Below are positions 42,376 through 51,560 of a stretch of DNA of 52,909 nt, in pieces. This DNA comes from Shewanella ulleungensis (GTDB lineage Bacteria > Pseudomonadota > Gammaproteobacteria > Enterobacterales > Shewanellaceae). The translations under genes and the position numbers were made by a program. Under the pieces are notes generated by a model. That model did not search any database. It was given only the letters and a program-made list of their open reading frames with translations, and was not told the origin of the DNA. The stretch covers positions 1-52,909 of the forward strand of contig NZ_BMQW01000017.1 in assembly GCF_014648315.1 (NCBI RefSeq). The letters run 5' to 3'. Position 1 is the first letter of the stretch, and every line of letters starts with the position of its first letter.

Positions 42376-45300
42376 ATGTCCGATCCTCGTTTTGTCCATC
42401 TACGCGTTCACAGTGATTTTTCGATGTCTGATGGCGTCGCAAAAGTTAAGCCTATTCTTGCAGCAGCAGAAAGCCTCGATATGGCGGCGATAGCGTTAAC
42501 CGATCAAAACAATTTTTGTGGTTTAGTCAAATTTTACAGCGGTTGCCATGGTGCCGGAATTAAACCTATTGTTGGCGCTGATTTTTGGGTGCAAACCCCA
42601 GGTTTTGAAAAGGAGTTTTGTGCGTTAACGATTATTGCCATGGACAACGAAGGTTATCAAAACCTAACCCAGCTCATCAGTGAAGCATACTTACGTGGCC
42701 AAGTTGATGGTCGGGTTGTGATAGATCAAGATTGGTTGGTGAAGTTCAATCGTGGCTTAATTATATTATCGGGCGCAAAAGAGGGTGATATCGGTAAAGC
42801 TTTATTAAAAGGCAATCAAACTCAAGTAGACTCACTAGTTAGTTTTTATCAACAACACTTTAACGATCGCTATTATTTAGAACTGATCCGAACCGGTCGA
42901 GCAGATGAAGAACGCTACTTGCACATGGCGGTCGAACTCGCATCAAACAGAGGTTTACCTGTTGTTGCAACTAACCAAGTTGTGTTTTTAAAACAAGATG
43001 ACTTTGAAGCTCACGAAATTCGGGTGGCGATCCACGATGGTTATACTTTGGTTGATCCTCGCCGGCCTAAAACCTATAGCGATCAACAGTATTTACGCAG
43101 TCAAGATGAGATGTGCCAGCTGTTTGCCGATATTCCGTCAGCAATTCAAAACACCATTGAAATCGCCAAACGTTGTAACGTCACCATTCGATTACACGAG
43201 TATTTTTTACCGAATTTCCCCACCGGTGACTTATCAATTGAAGACTTCTTAGTCGAAGTTTCACGTAAAGGTTTAGAAGAGCGTTTGGCGTTTTTGTTCC
43301 CAAATGAGCAAGTTCGCCTCGAAAAACGACCAGAGTATGACGAGCGCCTCGAGATTGAACTAAAAGTGATTAACCAGATGGGGTTCCCAGGCTACTTCCT
43401 CATCGTAATGGAATTTATTCAATGGGGTAAAGATAATGGTATTCCCGTTGGTCCTGGTCGTGGTTCTGGTGCGGGTTCACTTGTGGCTTATGCACTTAAA
43501 ATTACCGATCTTGATCCGTTAGAATATGACCTACTATTCGAACGATTCTTAAACCCAGAACGTGTTTCTATGCCCGACTTTGACGTCGACTTTTGCATGG
43601 ACCGTCGTGACGAGGTTATTGACCATGTCGCCGAGCTTTATGGCCGCGAAGCGGTATCACAGATTATTACCTTTGGTACTATGGCGGCAAAAGCGGTAGT
43701 ACGTGATGTTGGCCGAGTATTAGGCCATCCATACGGTTTTGTTGAACGTTTAACCAAAATGATCCCAGCAGAACCAGGGATGACGCTTGCGAAAGCATTT
43801 GAGGTCGAACCGTCGCTTCCTGAAGCCTATGCCGCCGATGAAGATGTAAAAGAGCTAATCGACATGTGCCGCCGCTTAGAAGGCGTAACTCGTAACGCCG
43901 GTAAGCATGCCGGTGGTGTGGTTATTGCACCGACTCGGATTACTGATTTTGCACCGCTATACTGTGACGCAGAAGGCTTAAACCCTGTAACCCAGTTTGA
44001 TAAAAACGACGTTGAAACCGCAGGTTTAGTTAAGTTCGACTTCTTGGGATTACGTACCTTAACCATTATTGACTGGGCATTGCAGATGATTAATCCGCGC
44101 CAAGTCAAAGAAGGCAAAGAGCCTGTTCGTATCGAATCCATTTCGCTTACCGATCCCGCTTGTTTCAGATTATTGCAACGTTATGAAACTACTGCCGTAT
44201 TCCAGCTTGAATCCCGCGGTATGAAAGACCTGATTAAACGTCTACAGCCTGACTGTTTTGAAGACATGATTGCGCTTGTGGCACTGTTCCGCCCTGGTCC
44301 TTTGCAATCAGGTATGGTTGATAACTTTATTGAGCGTAAGCATGGTCGTGAAGAAGTGTCTTACCCAGATGCTGAATATCAACACGAATCGTTGAGAGAG
44401 CTATTGTCACCCACTTACGGCATTATTCTGTATCAAGAGCAGGTAATGCAGATTGCCCAGGTGTTGTCAGGTTATACCCTAGGTGGCGCCGACATGCTTC
44501 GTCGTGCAATGGGTAAGAAAAAGCCAGAAGAAATGGCAAAACAGCGAGGTACCTTTAAGGAAGGCGCGATAAATAATGGCATCGACGGTGACCTGTCGAT
44601 GAAAATTTTCGACTTGGTTGAAAAGTTCGCTGGTTACGGTTTTAACAAATCGCATTCAGCCGCATATGCCTTAGTGTCGTACCAAACATTGTGGCTTAAA
44701 ACCCACTATCCTGCGCAGTTTATGGCGGCGGTAATGTCTGCCGATATGGATAACACCGACAAAATCGTCACCTTAGTTGATGAGTGCGAGCGCATGGGCT
44801 TACCGCTTATTCCGCCTGATGTGAACAAAGGCTTGTTTAAATTTACTGTTGATGACGAGCTTAATATTGTTTACGGCATAGGCGCGATTAAAGGCGTGGG
44901 TGAAGGCCCTGTGGATTCGATTTTAGAAGCCCGCAAAGACGGACCTTTTATCGATTTATTCGATTTCTGTGCCCGTGTCGATTTAAAAAAGCTCAACAAG
45001 CGCGTTATTGAGAAACTCATTTTAGCAGGGGCATTAGATACTCTCGGCCCTCATCGCGCCTCAATGATGGCAACATTACCAGAAGCCATTAGCGCTGCGG
45101 CACAACATGCCAAAGCAGAAGCTATTGGACAACATGATATGTTTGGTTTGCTCAATAGTGAGCCAGAAGACAGTAAGCAAAACTTTGTCCAATGCACACC
45201 ATGGCCAGATAAAATTTGGCTAGAAGGCGAGCGTGAAACCTTAGGGCTTTATTTGACTGGGCATCCAATAAACCAGTATTTAAAAGAACTTAAGCAATAC

Positions 45301-45852
45301 ACCAATGGTCGTTTAAAAGACATTCACCCAACCGAGCGCGGTAAAACCGTTAAAGCGGCAGGGCTTGTGGTTGCAACCCGAGTGATGATCACCAAACGTG
45401 GTTCTAAAATGGGACTGGTTACCCTAGATGATAAAAGTGCGCGTCTCGAAATAATGCTATTTACCGAGCCGTTTGAAAAGTTTGGCCACCTGCTTGAAAA
45501 AGACCGTATTTTAATCTGCGAAGGCGATGTCAGCTTTGATGATTTCTCCGGTGGCAACCGCATGAATGCCCGTAATGTTATCGAAATTGGTGAGGCTCGC
45601 AGCCACTTTGCTCGCGCAGTTGAAATTAATGTTCAAGGTAATGATGTTACGCCAGAATGGCTTGAAACCTTTGAACAAACCTTGACACCATGGCGCAATG
45701 GCGCTGTACCAGTAGTGATTAATTATGTTAAACCAGAAGCCAGCGGTAAAATTACCTTAGGTGATGAATGGCGAGTAAATCCAAGTGATGAGCTCATGTT
45801 ATCGCTTGAAAGCATGCTAGGGTCTAATAACGTCAAAATCACCTTTAATTAG
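42376..45852 (+). CDS. dnaE: DNA polymerase III alpha subunit
   Basis: DnaE is the replicative polymerase subunit. It has 1158 residues (E. coli 1160). The PHP domain begins FVHLRVHSDFSMSDGVAKV; GRGSGAGSLVAYALK is near 360. The catalytic aspartates are in MPDFDVDFCMD near 401 and 403 and in FDFLGLRTLT near 555, the E. coli positions. The beta-clamp/OB region (VKAAGLVVATRVMITKRGS) is near 991 and the tail is tau-binding. It ends ten bases before tilS. In E. coli accA follows dnaE; it is absent here. Confidence 0.98.
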   Translation: MSDPRFVHLRVHSDFSMSDGVAKVKPILAAAESLDMAAIALTDQNNFCGLVKFYSGCHGAGIKPIVGADFWVQTPGFEKEFCALTIIAMDNEGYQNLTQLISEAYLRGQVDGRVVIDQDWLVKFNRGLIILSGAKEGDIGKALLKGNQTQVDSLVSFYQQHFNDRYYLELIRTGRADEERYLHMAVELASNRGLPVVATNQVVFLKQDDFEAHEIRVAIHDGYTLVDPRRPKTYSDQQYLRSQDEMCQLFADIPSAIQNTIEIAKRCNVTIRLHEYFLPNFPTGDLSIEDFLVEVSRKGLEERLAFLFPNEQVRLEKRPEYDERLEIELKVINQMGFPGYFLIVMEFIQWGKDNGIPVGPGRGSGAGSLVAYALKITDLDPLEYDLLFERFLNPERVSMPDFDVDFCMDRRDEVIDHVAELYGREAVSQIITFGTMAAKAVVRDVGRVLGHPYGFVERLTKMIPAEPGMTLAKAFEVEPSLPEAYAADEDVKELIDMCRRLEGVTRNAGKHAGGVVIAPTRITDFAPLYCDAEGLNPVTQFDKNDVETAGLVKFDFLGLRTLTIIDWALQMINPRQVKEGKEPVRIESISLTDPACFRLLQRYETTAVFQLESRGMKDLIKRLQPDCFEDMIALVALFRPGPLQSGMVDNFIERKHGREEVSYPDAEYQHESLRELLSPTYGIILYQEQVMQIAQVLSGYTLGGADMLRRAMGKKKPEEMAKQRGTFKEGAINNGIDGDLSMKIFDLVEKFAGYGFNKSHSAAYALVSYQTLWLKTHYPAQFMAAVMSADMDNTDKIVTLVDECERMGLPLIPPDVNKGLFKFTVDDELNIVYGIGAIKGVGEGPVDSILEARKDGPFIDLFDFCARVDLKKLNKRVIEKLILAGALDTLGPHRASMMATLPEAISAAAQHAKAEAIGQHDMFGLLNSEPEDSKQNFVQCTPWPDKIWLEGERETLGLYLTGHPINQYLKELKQYTNGRLKDIHPTERGKTVKAAGLVVATRVMITKRGSKMGLVTLDDKSARLEIMLFTEPFEKFGHLLEKDRILICEGDVSFDDFSGGNRMNARNVIEIGEARSHFARAVEINVQGNDVTPEWLETFEQTLTPWRNGAVPVVINYVKPEASGKITLGDEWRVNPSDELMLSLESMLGSNNVKITFN

Positions 45853-45861
45853 GCTAACATC

Positions 45862-47361
45862 ATGACACAAACTTCGTTAATGTCTGATTCAATAACAGCA
45901 ATACAGCTGCTAACGACACTAGAACAAGCCATATTGCCGCTGTATGAGCAAGGTATACAAAGCAAGGCGCAAGCGCCTAAGTTAGTGCTGGCTTACAGTG
46001 GCGGTGTTGATTCTGAGGTATTAGCATTTGGTTTGAGTGCATTTGCACAAAAACACCCGCATATCGCTTGTCTGCTTATCCACGTACATCATGGGCTAAG
46101 CCCTAATGCCAACACGTGGGTTGACCATTGCATCTCTCGTGCTAATTATTATCAACTGCCTGTACAAATTGAACGAGTGAACGTTAACAAAGGCCCACGA
46201 GAAAGCTTAGAAGCGAAGGCTCGCGATGCACGCTATCAGGCGTTTGAACGCTATCTCAATCCTGGAGATATCTTACTTACTGCCCATCACCAAGATGATC
46301 AACTCGAAACACTATTGCTCGCATTAAAGCGCGGTCAAGGCCCAAAAGGCTTAGGTGCAATGGCGCCGATGCAATCCTATAAGCAGTCATGGTTGGTTAG
46401 GCCTTTACTCTCCATTAGCCGCCCACAAATAGAGCAGTTTGCCGCGCAATATGGTGTTAATCATATAGAAGATGAAAGTAATCAAGATGACAGTTATGAC
46501 CGTAATTTCTTACGTTTAGAGATCATTCCCCGCTTAAAACAACGCTGGCCAAGTATTGCCACCACTGCAGCAAGAAGCGCAGCATTGTGCGCCGAGCAAC
46601 AGCAAGTGATTGATGATGAAGTCAGTAATCGCTTACCCCATTGGCTAACCTTACCAATGGATATCGATGGATTAGTAACAGAGTCTAGCGGATTTAAACT
46701 GGCAGAATTAAACCAATTAAGCCCTGCTTGGCAAGCATTGTTATTTCGGGGATATTTACAACATTGCAGTGTGAGTTTGCCATCGCAATCGCAATTGCAG
46801 CAAATTTTGTCACAACTGCTGGATGCAAAAGATGATGCAAATGTGGCGATTCAATGGGGCGATTATCAAGTTAAACGCTTTGCCAATAGCGCTTATGTGT
46901 TAACTAATCTAGCGTTAGCGCCTTTGGATGCCACAAGACTGCAAAATGATATCCGTGCGTTGTTTGCCGGTGAGTTAAATCAAGCTAACGGCAAAGTAGG
47001 ACAACAGACAGTGAGTTTGCAAATACAGTCGCGTAAAGCTGAATTTGCACAACAAGAAGGTTCAGTATCAACAACACCATTACTTGCATTGCCAGCCACT
47101 CACGTACAAGTTACGATAAAATATGGCGCAGCGGGTTCAATTAAATGCCAACCACAGTTCGCCACATCGCAACGTACCAAACCCCGAGAGCTTAAAAAGC
47201 TCTGGCAGGAGTGTCAAATTCCGCCATGGCGCCGCCAGCAAATCCCATTAATCTTTTACGATGACATATTAGTTGCAGCCATCGGATTGTGGATAGATAA
47301 ACGTTACATTGCTCATGCCGGACAACCGGGACTTAGCTTGCCGCTTTTGACAAAGAGATAA
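45862..47361 (+). CDS. tilS: tRNA(Ile)-lysidine synthetase TilS
   Basis: TilS attaches lysine to C34 of tRNA-Ile(CAU) so that it reads AUA. It has 499 residues, longer than E. coli (432). The PP-loop is LAYSGGVDSEVLAFG near 43-57. LTAHHQDDQLETLLLALKRG near 138 and HIEDESNQDDSYDRNFLR near 199 match the N-terminal domain. The C-terminal TilS domain includes LKKLWQECQIPPWRRQQIPL near 453. It is the last gene of the block; the next gene is convergent, 14 bases away. Confidence 0.96.
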   Translation: MTQTSLMSDSITAIQLLTTLEQAILPLYEQGIQSKAQAPKLVLAYSGGVDSEVLAFGLSAFAQKHPHIACLLIHVHHGLSPNANTWVDHCISRANYYQLPVQIERVNVNKGPRESLEAKARDARYQAFERYLNPGDILLTAHHQDDQLETLLLALKRGQGPKGLGAMAPMQSYKQSWLVRPLLSISRPQIEQFAAQYGVNHIEDESNQDDSYDRNFLRLEIIPRLKQRWPSIATTAARSAALCAEQQQVIDDEVSNRLPHWLTLPMDIDGLVTESSGFKLAELNQLSPAWQALLFRGYLQHCSVSLPSQSQLQQILSQLLDAKDDANVAIQWGDYQVKRFANSAYVLTNLALAPLDATRLQNDIRALFAGELNQANGKVGQQTVSLQIQSRKAEFAQQEGSVSTTPLLALPATHVQVTIKYGAAGSIKCQPQFATSQRTKPRELKKLWQECQIPPWRRQQIPLIFYDDILVAAIGLWIDKRYIAHAGQPGLSLPLLTKR

Positions 47362-47375
47362 AAAAGCGATTAGGC

Positions 47376-47711
47376 CTAGTCATGTTGACATATGCCATGT
47401 TGTTTAAGCAGTGAAGTAGCTTGTGCTTCAATGTTTTCCCCATTTATGTTCGTACCGTAGTTAAACTCAGTAGCAAACCATGAAGAGTCCATGTCTGCTT
47501 TATTGTTTAATGCAATGGGCAGTATTGAGCACAATTTACTGACAGCCACATCGAGCTGCTTTGAATCAATTAGTTGTAATGTTGTGGTGGCCATTTGGAT
47601 TTCAGCTGCTGCAACACTTTGTCCGCCATAAGCAAGTATCTTCAATCCGACAACACCAGCGGTACTCATTCCTAAAATAAAGCTGACAATTCCTATGATG
47701 ATAATTTTCAT
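47376..47711 (-). CDS. Small membrane-anchored or secreted protein, unknown
   Basis: The ORF encodes 111 residues. The N-terminal hydrophobic segment (IIIIGIVSFILGMSTAGVVG) is either a membrane anchor or a signal peptide without a clear cleavage site. The rest is soluble, with two cysteines (KLCSIL and GICQHD) that could pair in the periplasm. I do not recognise a family. Upstream, between it and the M28 peptidase gene, are two identical palindromes that may control it. Confidence 0.6.
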   Translation of the reverse strand: MKIIIIGIVSFILGMSTAGVVGLKILAYGGQSVAAAEIQMATTTLQLIDSKQLDVAVSKLCSILPIALNNKADMDSSWFATEFNYGTNINGENIEAQATSLLKQHGICQHD

Positions 47712-47742
47712 ATACTTTCCTTGTTTTTACTGGAATGCAAAC

Positions 47743-47755
47743 GACATAATATGTC
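47743..47755. promoter_or_regulatory. Palindrome GACATAATATGTC, copy 1 (putative operator)
   Basis: This 13-base inverted repeat occurs again at 47783-47795, with the same flanks (CGACATAATATGTCAA). Read on the minus strand it begins TTGACA, a consensus -35, so it may overlap the promoter of the gene ending at 47376. The centres are 40 bases apart, near four DNA turns. Confidence 0.6.
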
Positions 47756-47782
47756 AATGTGATAGCCTAAGTTAACTATTGC

Positions 47783-47795
47783 GACATAATATGTC
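47783..47795. promoter_or_regulatory. Palindrome GACATAATATGTC, copy 2 (putative operator)
   Basis: Identical to copy 1, including the flanking bases. On the minus strand TTGACA is followed after 17 bases by TAACTT, a possible weak promoter for the leftward gene. Both sites lie between divergent genes. Confidence 0.6.
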
Positions 47796-47908
47796 AAGCT
47801 TTGAGTTTATTCGTTAACCTTGATTTAAAAAGGGCCGATATACTTCTTTCGATTTACTCACTAGCTGTTACAATTATTTTTCTTAATATTTAACAAAGGA
47901 TGTTGTCT

Positions 47909-49489
47909 GTGAATACCTTTCGTTTATTAGCGGTGTTTGGTGTGCTTTTACTACCAAGTGTCAACGCTACACCATTTCAATTCGATGAAAAAACTTACCG
48001 CCAAGATGTGCAAACACTAGCCAGTGATGAGTTTGAAGGTCGTGGGCCTTTGTCTCGAGGCGAGACACTTACCGTTGAATATTTAGAAAAAGCCTATAAA
48101 GCGATGGGGCTTGCCCCAGGTTTTGGTGACAGTTATCGCCAAGCTGTGCCTATGGCTAAAATTACAGCCGATCAAACAATGCAGCTGACTATAGGTGATG
48201 TCGTGTTCAATAACGGCACTGATTTCACTGCACGTACCGAACAAGTTCAACCTCAAGTCAGTTTAGATAACAGTGATGTGGTGTTTGTTGGTTATGGTAT
48301 TAATGCGCCAGAATATCAGTGGAATGACTACGCCAACATTGATGTAAAAGGCAAAACCGTCATTGTATTAGTTAACGACCCAGGCTTTGCCACTCAAGAT
48401 CCAAACGTGTTTAAAGGTAATGCCATGACCTACTATGGCCGTTGGACCTACAAGTATGAAGAAGCTGCAAGGCAGGGGGCCAAAGCGGTATTTATTGTCC
48501 ACGAAACTGCACCAGCAGCTTACGGTTGGAATGTCGTTGAAAACAGTAATACTAATACCAAATACACTTTAGTGGATGATCAAAATAATCAATCACACAT
48601 AGGCGTTATGGGCTGGATACAACACAACACAGCGCAAAAGGTGTTTCAAGCCGCAGGTTTAGATTTCGACAAAGTGAAACTCACTGCAGCTAAAGCTGGT
48701 TTTAAGTCTATACCACTTAAACTCAACGCCAATTTAACAGTAAAAAATACTATTGAATTAGCTACATCCTATAACGTAGCAGGACTTATCCCTGGTACCA
48801 CTCAAGCCGACGAATGGGTAGTCATGCATGCCCATTGGGACCACTTAGGCAAAACCGTTCAAGACGGTAAAACGGTTATTTTAAACGGTGCCGTCGACAA
48901 TGCTTCTGGCGTTGCAGGTGTAATGCAGTTAGCTCGTCATTTTAAATTGCAAAATAAAGCACCTAAACGCTCGATTCTATTTACAGCCTTTACAGCAGAA
49001 GAAACTGGACTCATTGGTGCGCAATATTTTGCAGCCAATCCACCTGTTCCGACAAAACAACTGGTGTCATTTTTAAATATTGACGGCATGAATGTAGGTA
49101 AAGGCGTTAATTACATCCTGCGTTACGGCCAAGGCGTGTCAGAGTTAGAGACCTATTTACATGATGCCGCTAAAGCACAAGGGCGCACAGTCAAAGCCGA
49201 CCCTCGTCCACAAAATGGCCTTATGTTTCGCTCAGACCACTTTGCCTTAGCGCAACAAGGTGTCCCAGGATTGTTATTTATGAGTTTAGGCGACACCGAT
49301 CCAGACTACATTGCCCATAAGTACCATCAAGGTGCTGACGATTACGATGTTAACTGGAATTTAGGCGGGGTAGAGCAAGACTTAGCCTTGATCAGCGATA
49401 TTATTGCAAAGCTTGCCAACAACAGCGACTGGCCAAAATGGCTCGAAGAGTCAGACTTTAAAAAGCGTCGAGTGCAAGACGCTAAGTAG
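47909..49489 (+). CDS. Secreted M28 family metallopeptidase with PA domain
   Basis: This is a zinc aminopeptidase-like enzyme of about 526 residues. The start is GTG 47909, with AAGGA eight bases upstream; ATG 47900 in the same frame is possible. The signal peptide (FRLLAVFGVLLLPSVNA) is cleaved before TPFQF. A PA-type inserted domain spans about 120-260 (VVFVGYGINAPEYQWNDYAN). Zinc ligands are HAHWDHLG near 307, AVDNASGVAG near 331, TAEETGLIGAQYF near 365, NIDGMN and RSDHFALAQQGVPGLLF near 447. All ligands appear present, so it should be active in the periplasm or outside, probably cutting peptides. Confidence 0.88.
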   Translation: MNTFRLLAVFGVLLLPSVNATPFQFDEKTYRQDVQTLASDEFEGRGPLSRGETLTVEYLEKAYKAMGLAPGFGDSYRQAVPMAKITADQTMQLTIGDVVFNNGTDFTARTEQVQPQVSLDNSDVVFVGYGINAPEYQWNDYANIDVKGKTVIVLVNDPGFATQDPNVFKGNAMTYYGRWTYKYEEAARQGAKAVFIVHETAPAAYGWNVVENSNTNTKYTLVDDQNNQSHIGVMGWIQHNTAQKVFQAAGLDFDKVKLTAAKAGFKSIPLKLNANLTVKNTIELATSYNVAGLIPGTTQADEWVVMHAHWDHLGKTVQDGKTVILNGAVDNASGVAGVMQLARHFKLQNKAPKRSILFTAFTAEETGLIGAQYFAANPPVPTKQLVSFLNIDGMNVGKGVNYILRYGQGVSELETYLHDAAKAQGRTVKADPRPQNGLMFRSDHFALAQQGVPGLLFMSLGDTDPDYIAHKYHQGADDYDVNWNLGGVEQDLALISDIIAKLANNSDWPKWLEESDFKKRRVQDAK

Positions 49490-49511
49490 TGTTAGCTAGT
49501 TGGATAAAGAG

Positions 49512-49534
49512 AGGAGGCGAAAGCCTCCTTTTTA
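49512..49534 (+). terminator. Intrinsic terminator after the M28 peptidase gene
   Basis: AGGAGGC and GCCTCCT pair around GAAA (a stable tetraloop), followed by TTTTTATT. Confidence 0.85.
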
Positions 49535-49650
49535 TTCAGTGTTGTAGTTTTGATAGTTAAATTAGTACTTACTACATTAATAGGGTTCAGCTATATTACA
49601 ACGCAGAGCAATTCAAATATCAATGTGACTCATTGAAAAGGAAATCATTC

Positions 49651-50706
49651 ATGACGCAATCTAAAGCAAGCGTATCGATAGGCCTTATGGTTTTAAGCCT
49701 CACTTTATTAAGCGGTTGTGAGTTTTCCTCTGGCGATAAAATTGAACCAACAATAAAAACCACGGGAATCGATCTTGGAATGTTTACAGAGGGGGCATTT
49801 ACGCAACCGCCTAAAATCGTTGAGTGTGAAACCGCGCAGGGTACGGTAACAACCTGTTACGAGTTTACGACCTCTGGCGCCCCAGCAGGTCGAGAGCCTG
49901 GTCCCTTTTGCCCAAGAAATACTACCGATGGTGCCGAGGTCGGTGGTGCGTGGTTCAGTAAAACGGGCAGTGGCGATTTGGTGGATATCACTGGTGAATT
50001 TATCTTAAAACTGGGTGAATACTATGGTGATGAAAAATGGCTCGTTTATGATACCAAGACTAATAAAGTCCGTTATACCGCAACCAAAGAAGCTTGTTTA
50101 GGCGCAGCACGTCCAGATGTTGCAGAGCAATACAAACAAAATTGTATCGAGTGTGAACTATCCTATCTTGATGATGACTTCTCTCTTACTTACCTTATAC
50201 CCACAACGCCTATTCCAGCGGCCCAATCTAGCCGGGTGCATACTGTTGGTATTGCGCTTGATGGTGCAGAATTATCAGGCCCGGCACCGGTAAATGCTAT
50301 TTTAGGGAGCTATACCATTGCCGCGTTTGATGACTGTGGGGGGCACATTAATGCGCATCAAGGATATCATTATCATTCAACCACAGGTTGTACCGATAAA
50401 CAGGCAACGACCACCAGTGATGGACATGCACCGCTTATCGGTTATGCGTCAGATGGTTATGGTATTTATGCTATGAGAAATTCTGAGGGAAAAGAGGAAT
50501 CGTTAGATGAATGCCGTGGCATCACGGATGATACTCGTGGTTATCATTACCATGCGGCAAGCCCGAGTGAAAATATGTTTATTGGTTGCATGCATGGCGA
50601 AACGGTCATTCCCGCTGGCGGGCCAGCAGGAGGCCCACCAGATGGAGGCCGTCCACCAGAAGGCGGTAAGCCCCCAAGAGATGGCCACCCGCCAGAAAGA
50701 AAGTAA
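49651..50706 (+). CDS. YHYH domain lipoprotein
   Basis: This is a 351-residue lipoprotein. ATG 49651 is used, with AAAAGGAAA upstream; the TTG at 49633 would add six residues. The lipobox is LLSGC with Cys23. The YHYH domain is defined by repeats of the motif: GYHYHSTTG near 244 and GYHYHAASP near 300, with HINAHQ and PLIGYASDGYGIYAM between. The C-terminal 40 residues are Gly/Pro-rich low-complexity sequence (GGPAGGPPDGGRPPEGGKPP). The family's role is unknown; the clustered His suggest metal binding. It is followed 17 bases later by a small Cys-rich secreted protein gene. Confidence 0.85.
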   Translation: MTQSKASVSIGLMVLSLTLLSGCEFSSGDKIEPTIKTTGIDLGMFTEGAFTQPPKIVECETAQGTVTTCYEFTTSGAPAGREPGPFCPRNTTDGAEVGGAWFSKTGSGDLVDITGEFILKLGEYYGDEKWLVYDTKTNKVRYTATKEACLGAARPDVAEQYKQNCIECELSYLDDDFSLTYLIPTTPIPAAQSSRVHTVGIALDGAELSGPAPVNAILGSYTIAAFDDCGGHINAHQGYHYHSTTGCTDKQATTTSDGHAPLIGYASDGYGIYAMRNSEGKEESLDECRGITDDTRGYHYHAASPSENMFIGCMHGETVIPAGGPAGGPPDGGRPPEGGKPPRDGHPPERK

Positions 50707-50723
50707 TAGGAGCGCAAGTATTC

Positions 50724-51017
50724 ATGCCCATTTCAGTGTCGCAAAGGCGTTTACCAGCCGTAATAGTCACTTGTCTGTTGATGTTAATAGCAAGCTTTTC
50801 CCAGGCTCATTCAGGCCATCTCAATGAAAAGGCTGTGAGCGTATGCCATGACAAAGCCCGTTCAGATGACTGCCAGTTTGAAGGTGGGCATCAGGATTTA
50901 TACATAGGCAGTTGCCAGTATATGTCTGACGCTTTAATGTGCGTTAGAAATCAGCCAATCCAAAAACTGCCAGCGAAAAAGAATGAGTCTGACCCTGTTG
51001 CAATGAATAAAGATTAA
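50724..51017 (+). CDS. Small cysteine-rich secreted protein
   Basis: The precursor has 97 residues. The signal peptide (LPAVIVTCLLMLIASFSQA) is cleaved before HSGH. The mature part has four cysteines in a CHDKARSDDCQF...IGSCQYMSDALMC arrangement. This resembles a small Cys motif (C..K..D.C.F....G.C......L.C) that I recall from the C-termini of other YHYH-containing or secreted proteins. It starts 17 bases after the YHYH gene, so they are probably cotranscribed. The ribosome binding site is AGGAGCGCAAGTATTC. Confidence 0.65.
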   Translation: MPISVSQRRLPAVIVTCLLMLIASFSQAHSGHLNEKAVSVCHDKARSDDCQFEGGHQDLYIGSCQYMSDALMCVRNQPIQKLPAKKNESDPVAMNKD

Positions 51018-51486
51018 CTTTGTGGCAACTTCATCGAAGTACTTCGTACACGGCAGATGAGCGTAAGTCTATCTGTAACACACTATCCGGCTTTGCTTTT
51101 GAGCCGGAATCCAGGTATTTGTTCTTTTTTATGGCCTGCGGCCACTAACGTCGTGGCACTCACCCAGCTCCTGACTGCATTTTAACAGGCTTACAAATGT
51201 CGGATAGCTATCCAGTTGCAGCTAGTCTCTCACCTTTATGTGGTGTGTACTGTGCATAAAAACAGTTGTAATGGTTTTTTTGCGTATTTTTAAGTTTAAT
51301 CGGTTGATAAGTAAACTAAAGTAGTACGAGTAATAATTCACGAACCCTCTAATGCATTGATATTAGTGTCTTTTAATTTATTTTCGATTATTGGGTCCAC
51401 TTTTAACGCGCAAGCTCGCTATTATGTGTCAGTGGCGTTAAATAAAACTGCTTTGCATCAATAAGATAGTAAATGTAGGATGATAT
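51018..51486. other. Hairpin-rich intergenic region
   Basis: No coding frame is supported. The first part holds several inverted repeats: CGAAGTACTTCG near 51035, TCCGGCT/AGCCGGA with a T-rich loop near 51086-51110, and TGGCC/GGCCA near 51132. The second part (from 51240) is AT-rich and plain. It may be the remnant of older insertions or a repeat-type element; I see no transposase or terminal repeats. Confidence 0.4.
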
Positions 51487-51545
51487 TAATCAATAACTTA
51501 AACGGCCGACTTTAAATTTATTTGGCCGTTCAATAAACGTTATGC
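51487..51545 (+). repeat. attC-like hairpin upstream of the PIN-like gene (candidate)
   Basis: The sequence reads AATCAATAAC, then TTAAACGGCC, a 16-base spacer, GGCCGTT and AATAAACGTTATGC. AACGGCC and GGCCGTT are perfect inverted repeats. The right end GTTATGC is complementary to GCATAAC, which sits at the end of the following gene (52581-52587), as expected for cassette boundaries. The left core is degenerate. No integrase gene is present in the window. Confidence 0.4.
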
Positions 51546-51560
51546 ATAAAGGATTAAGCA

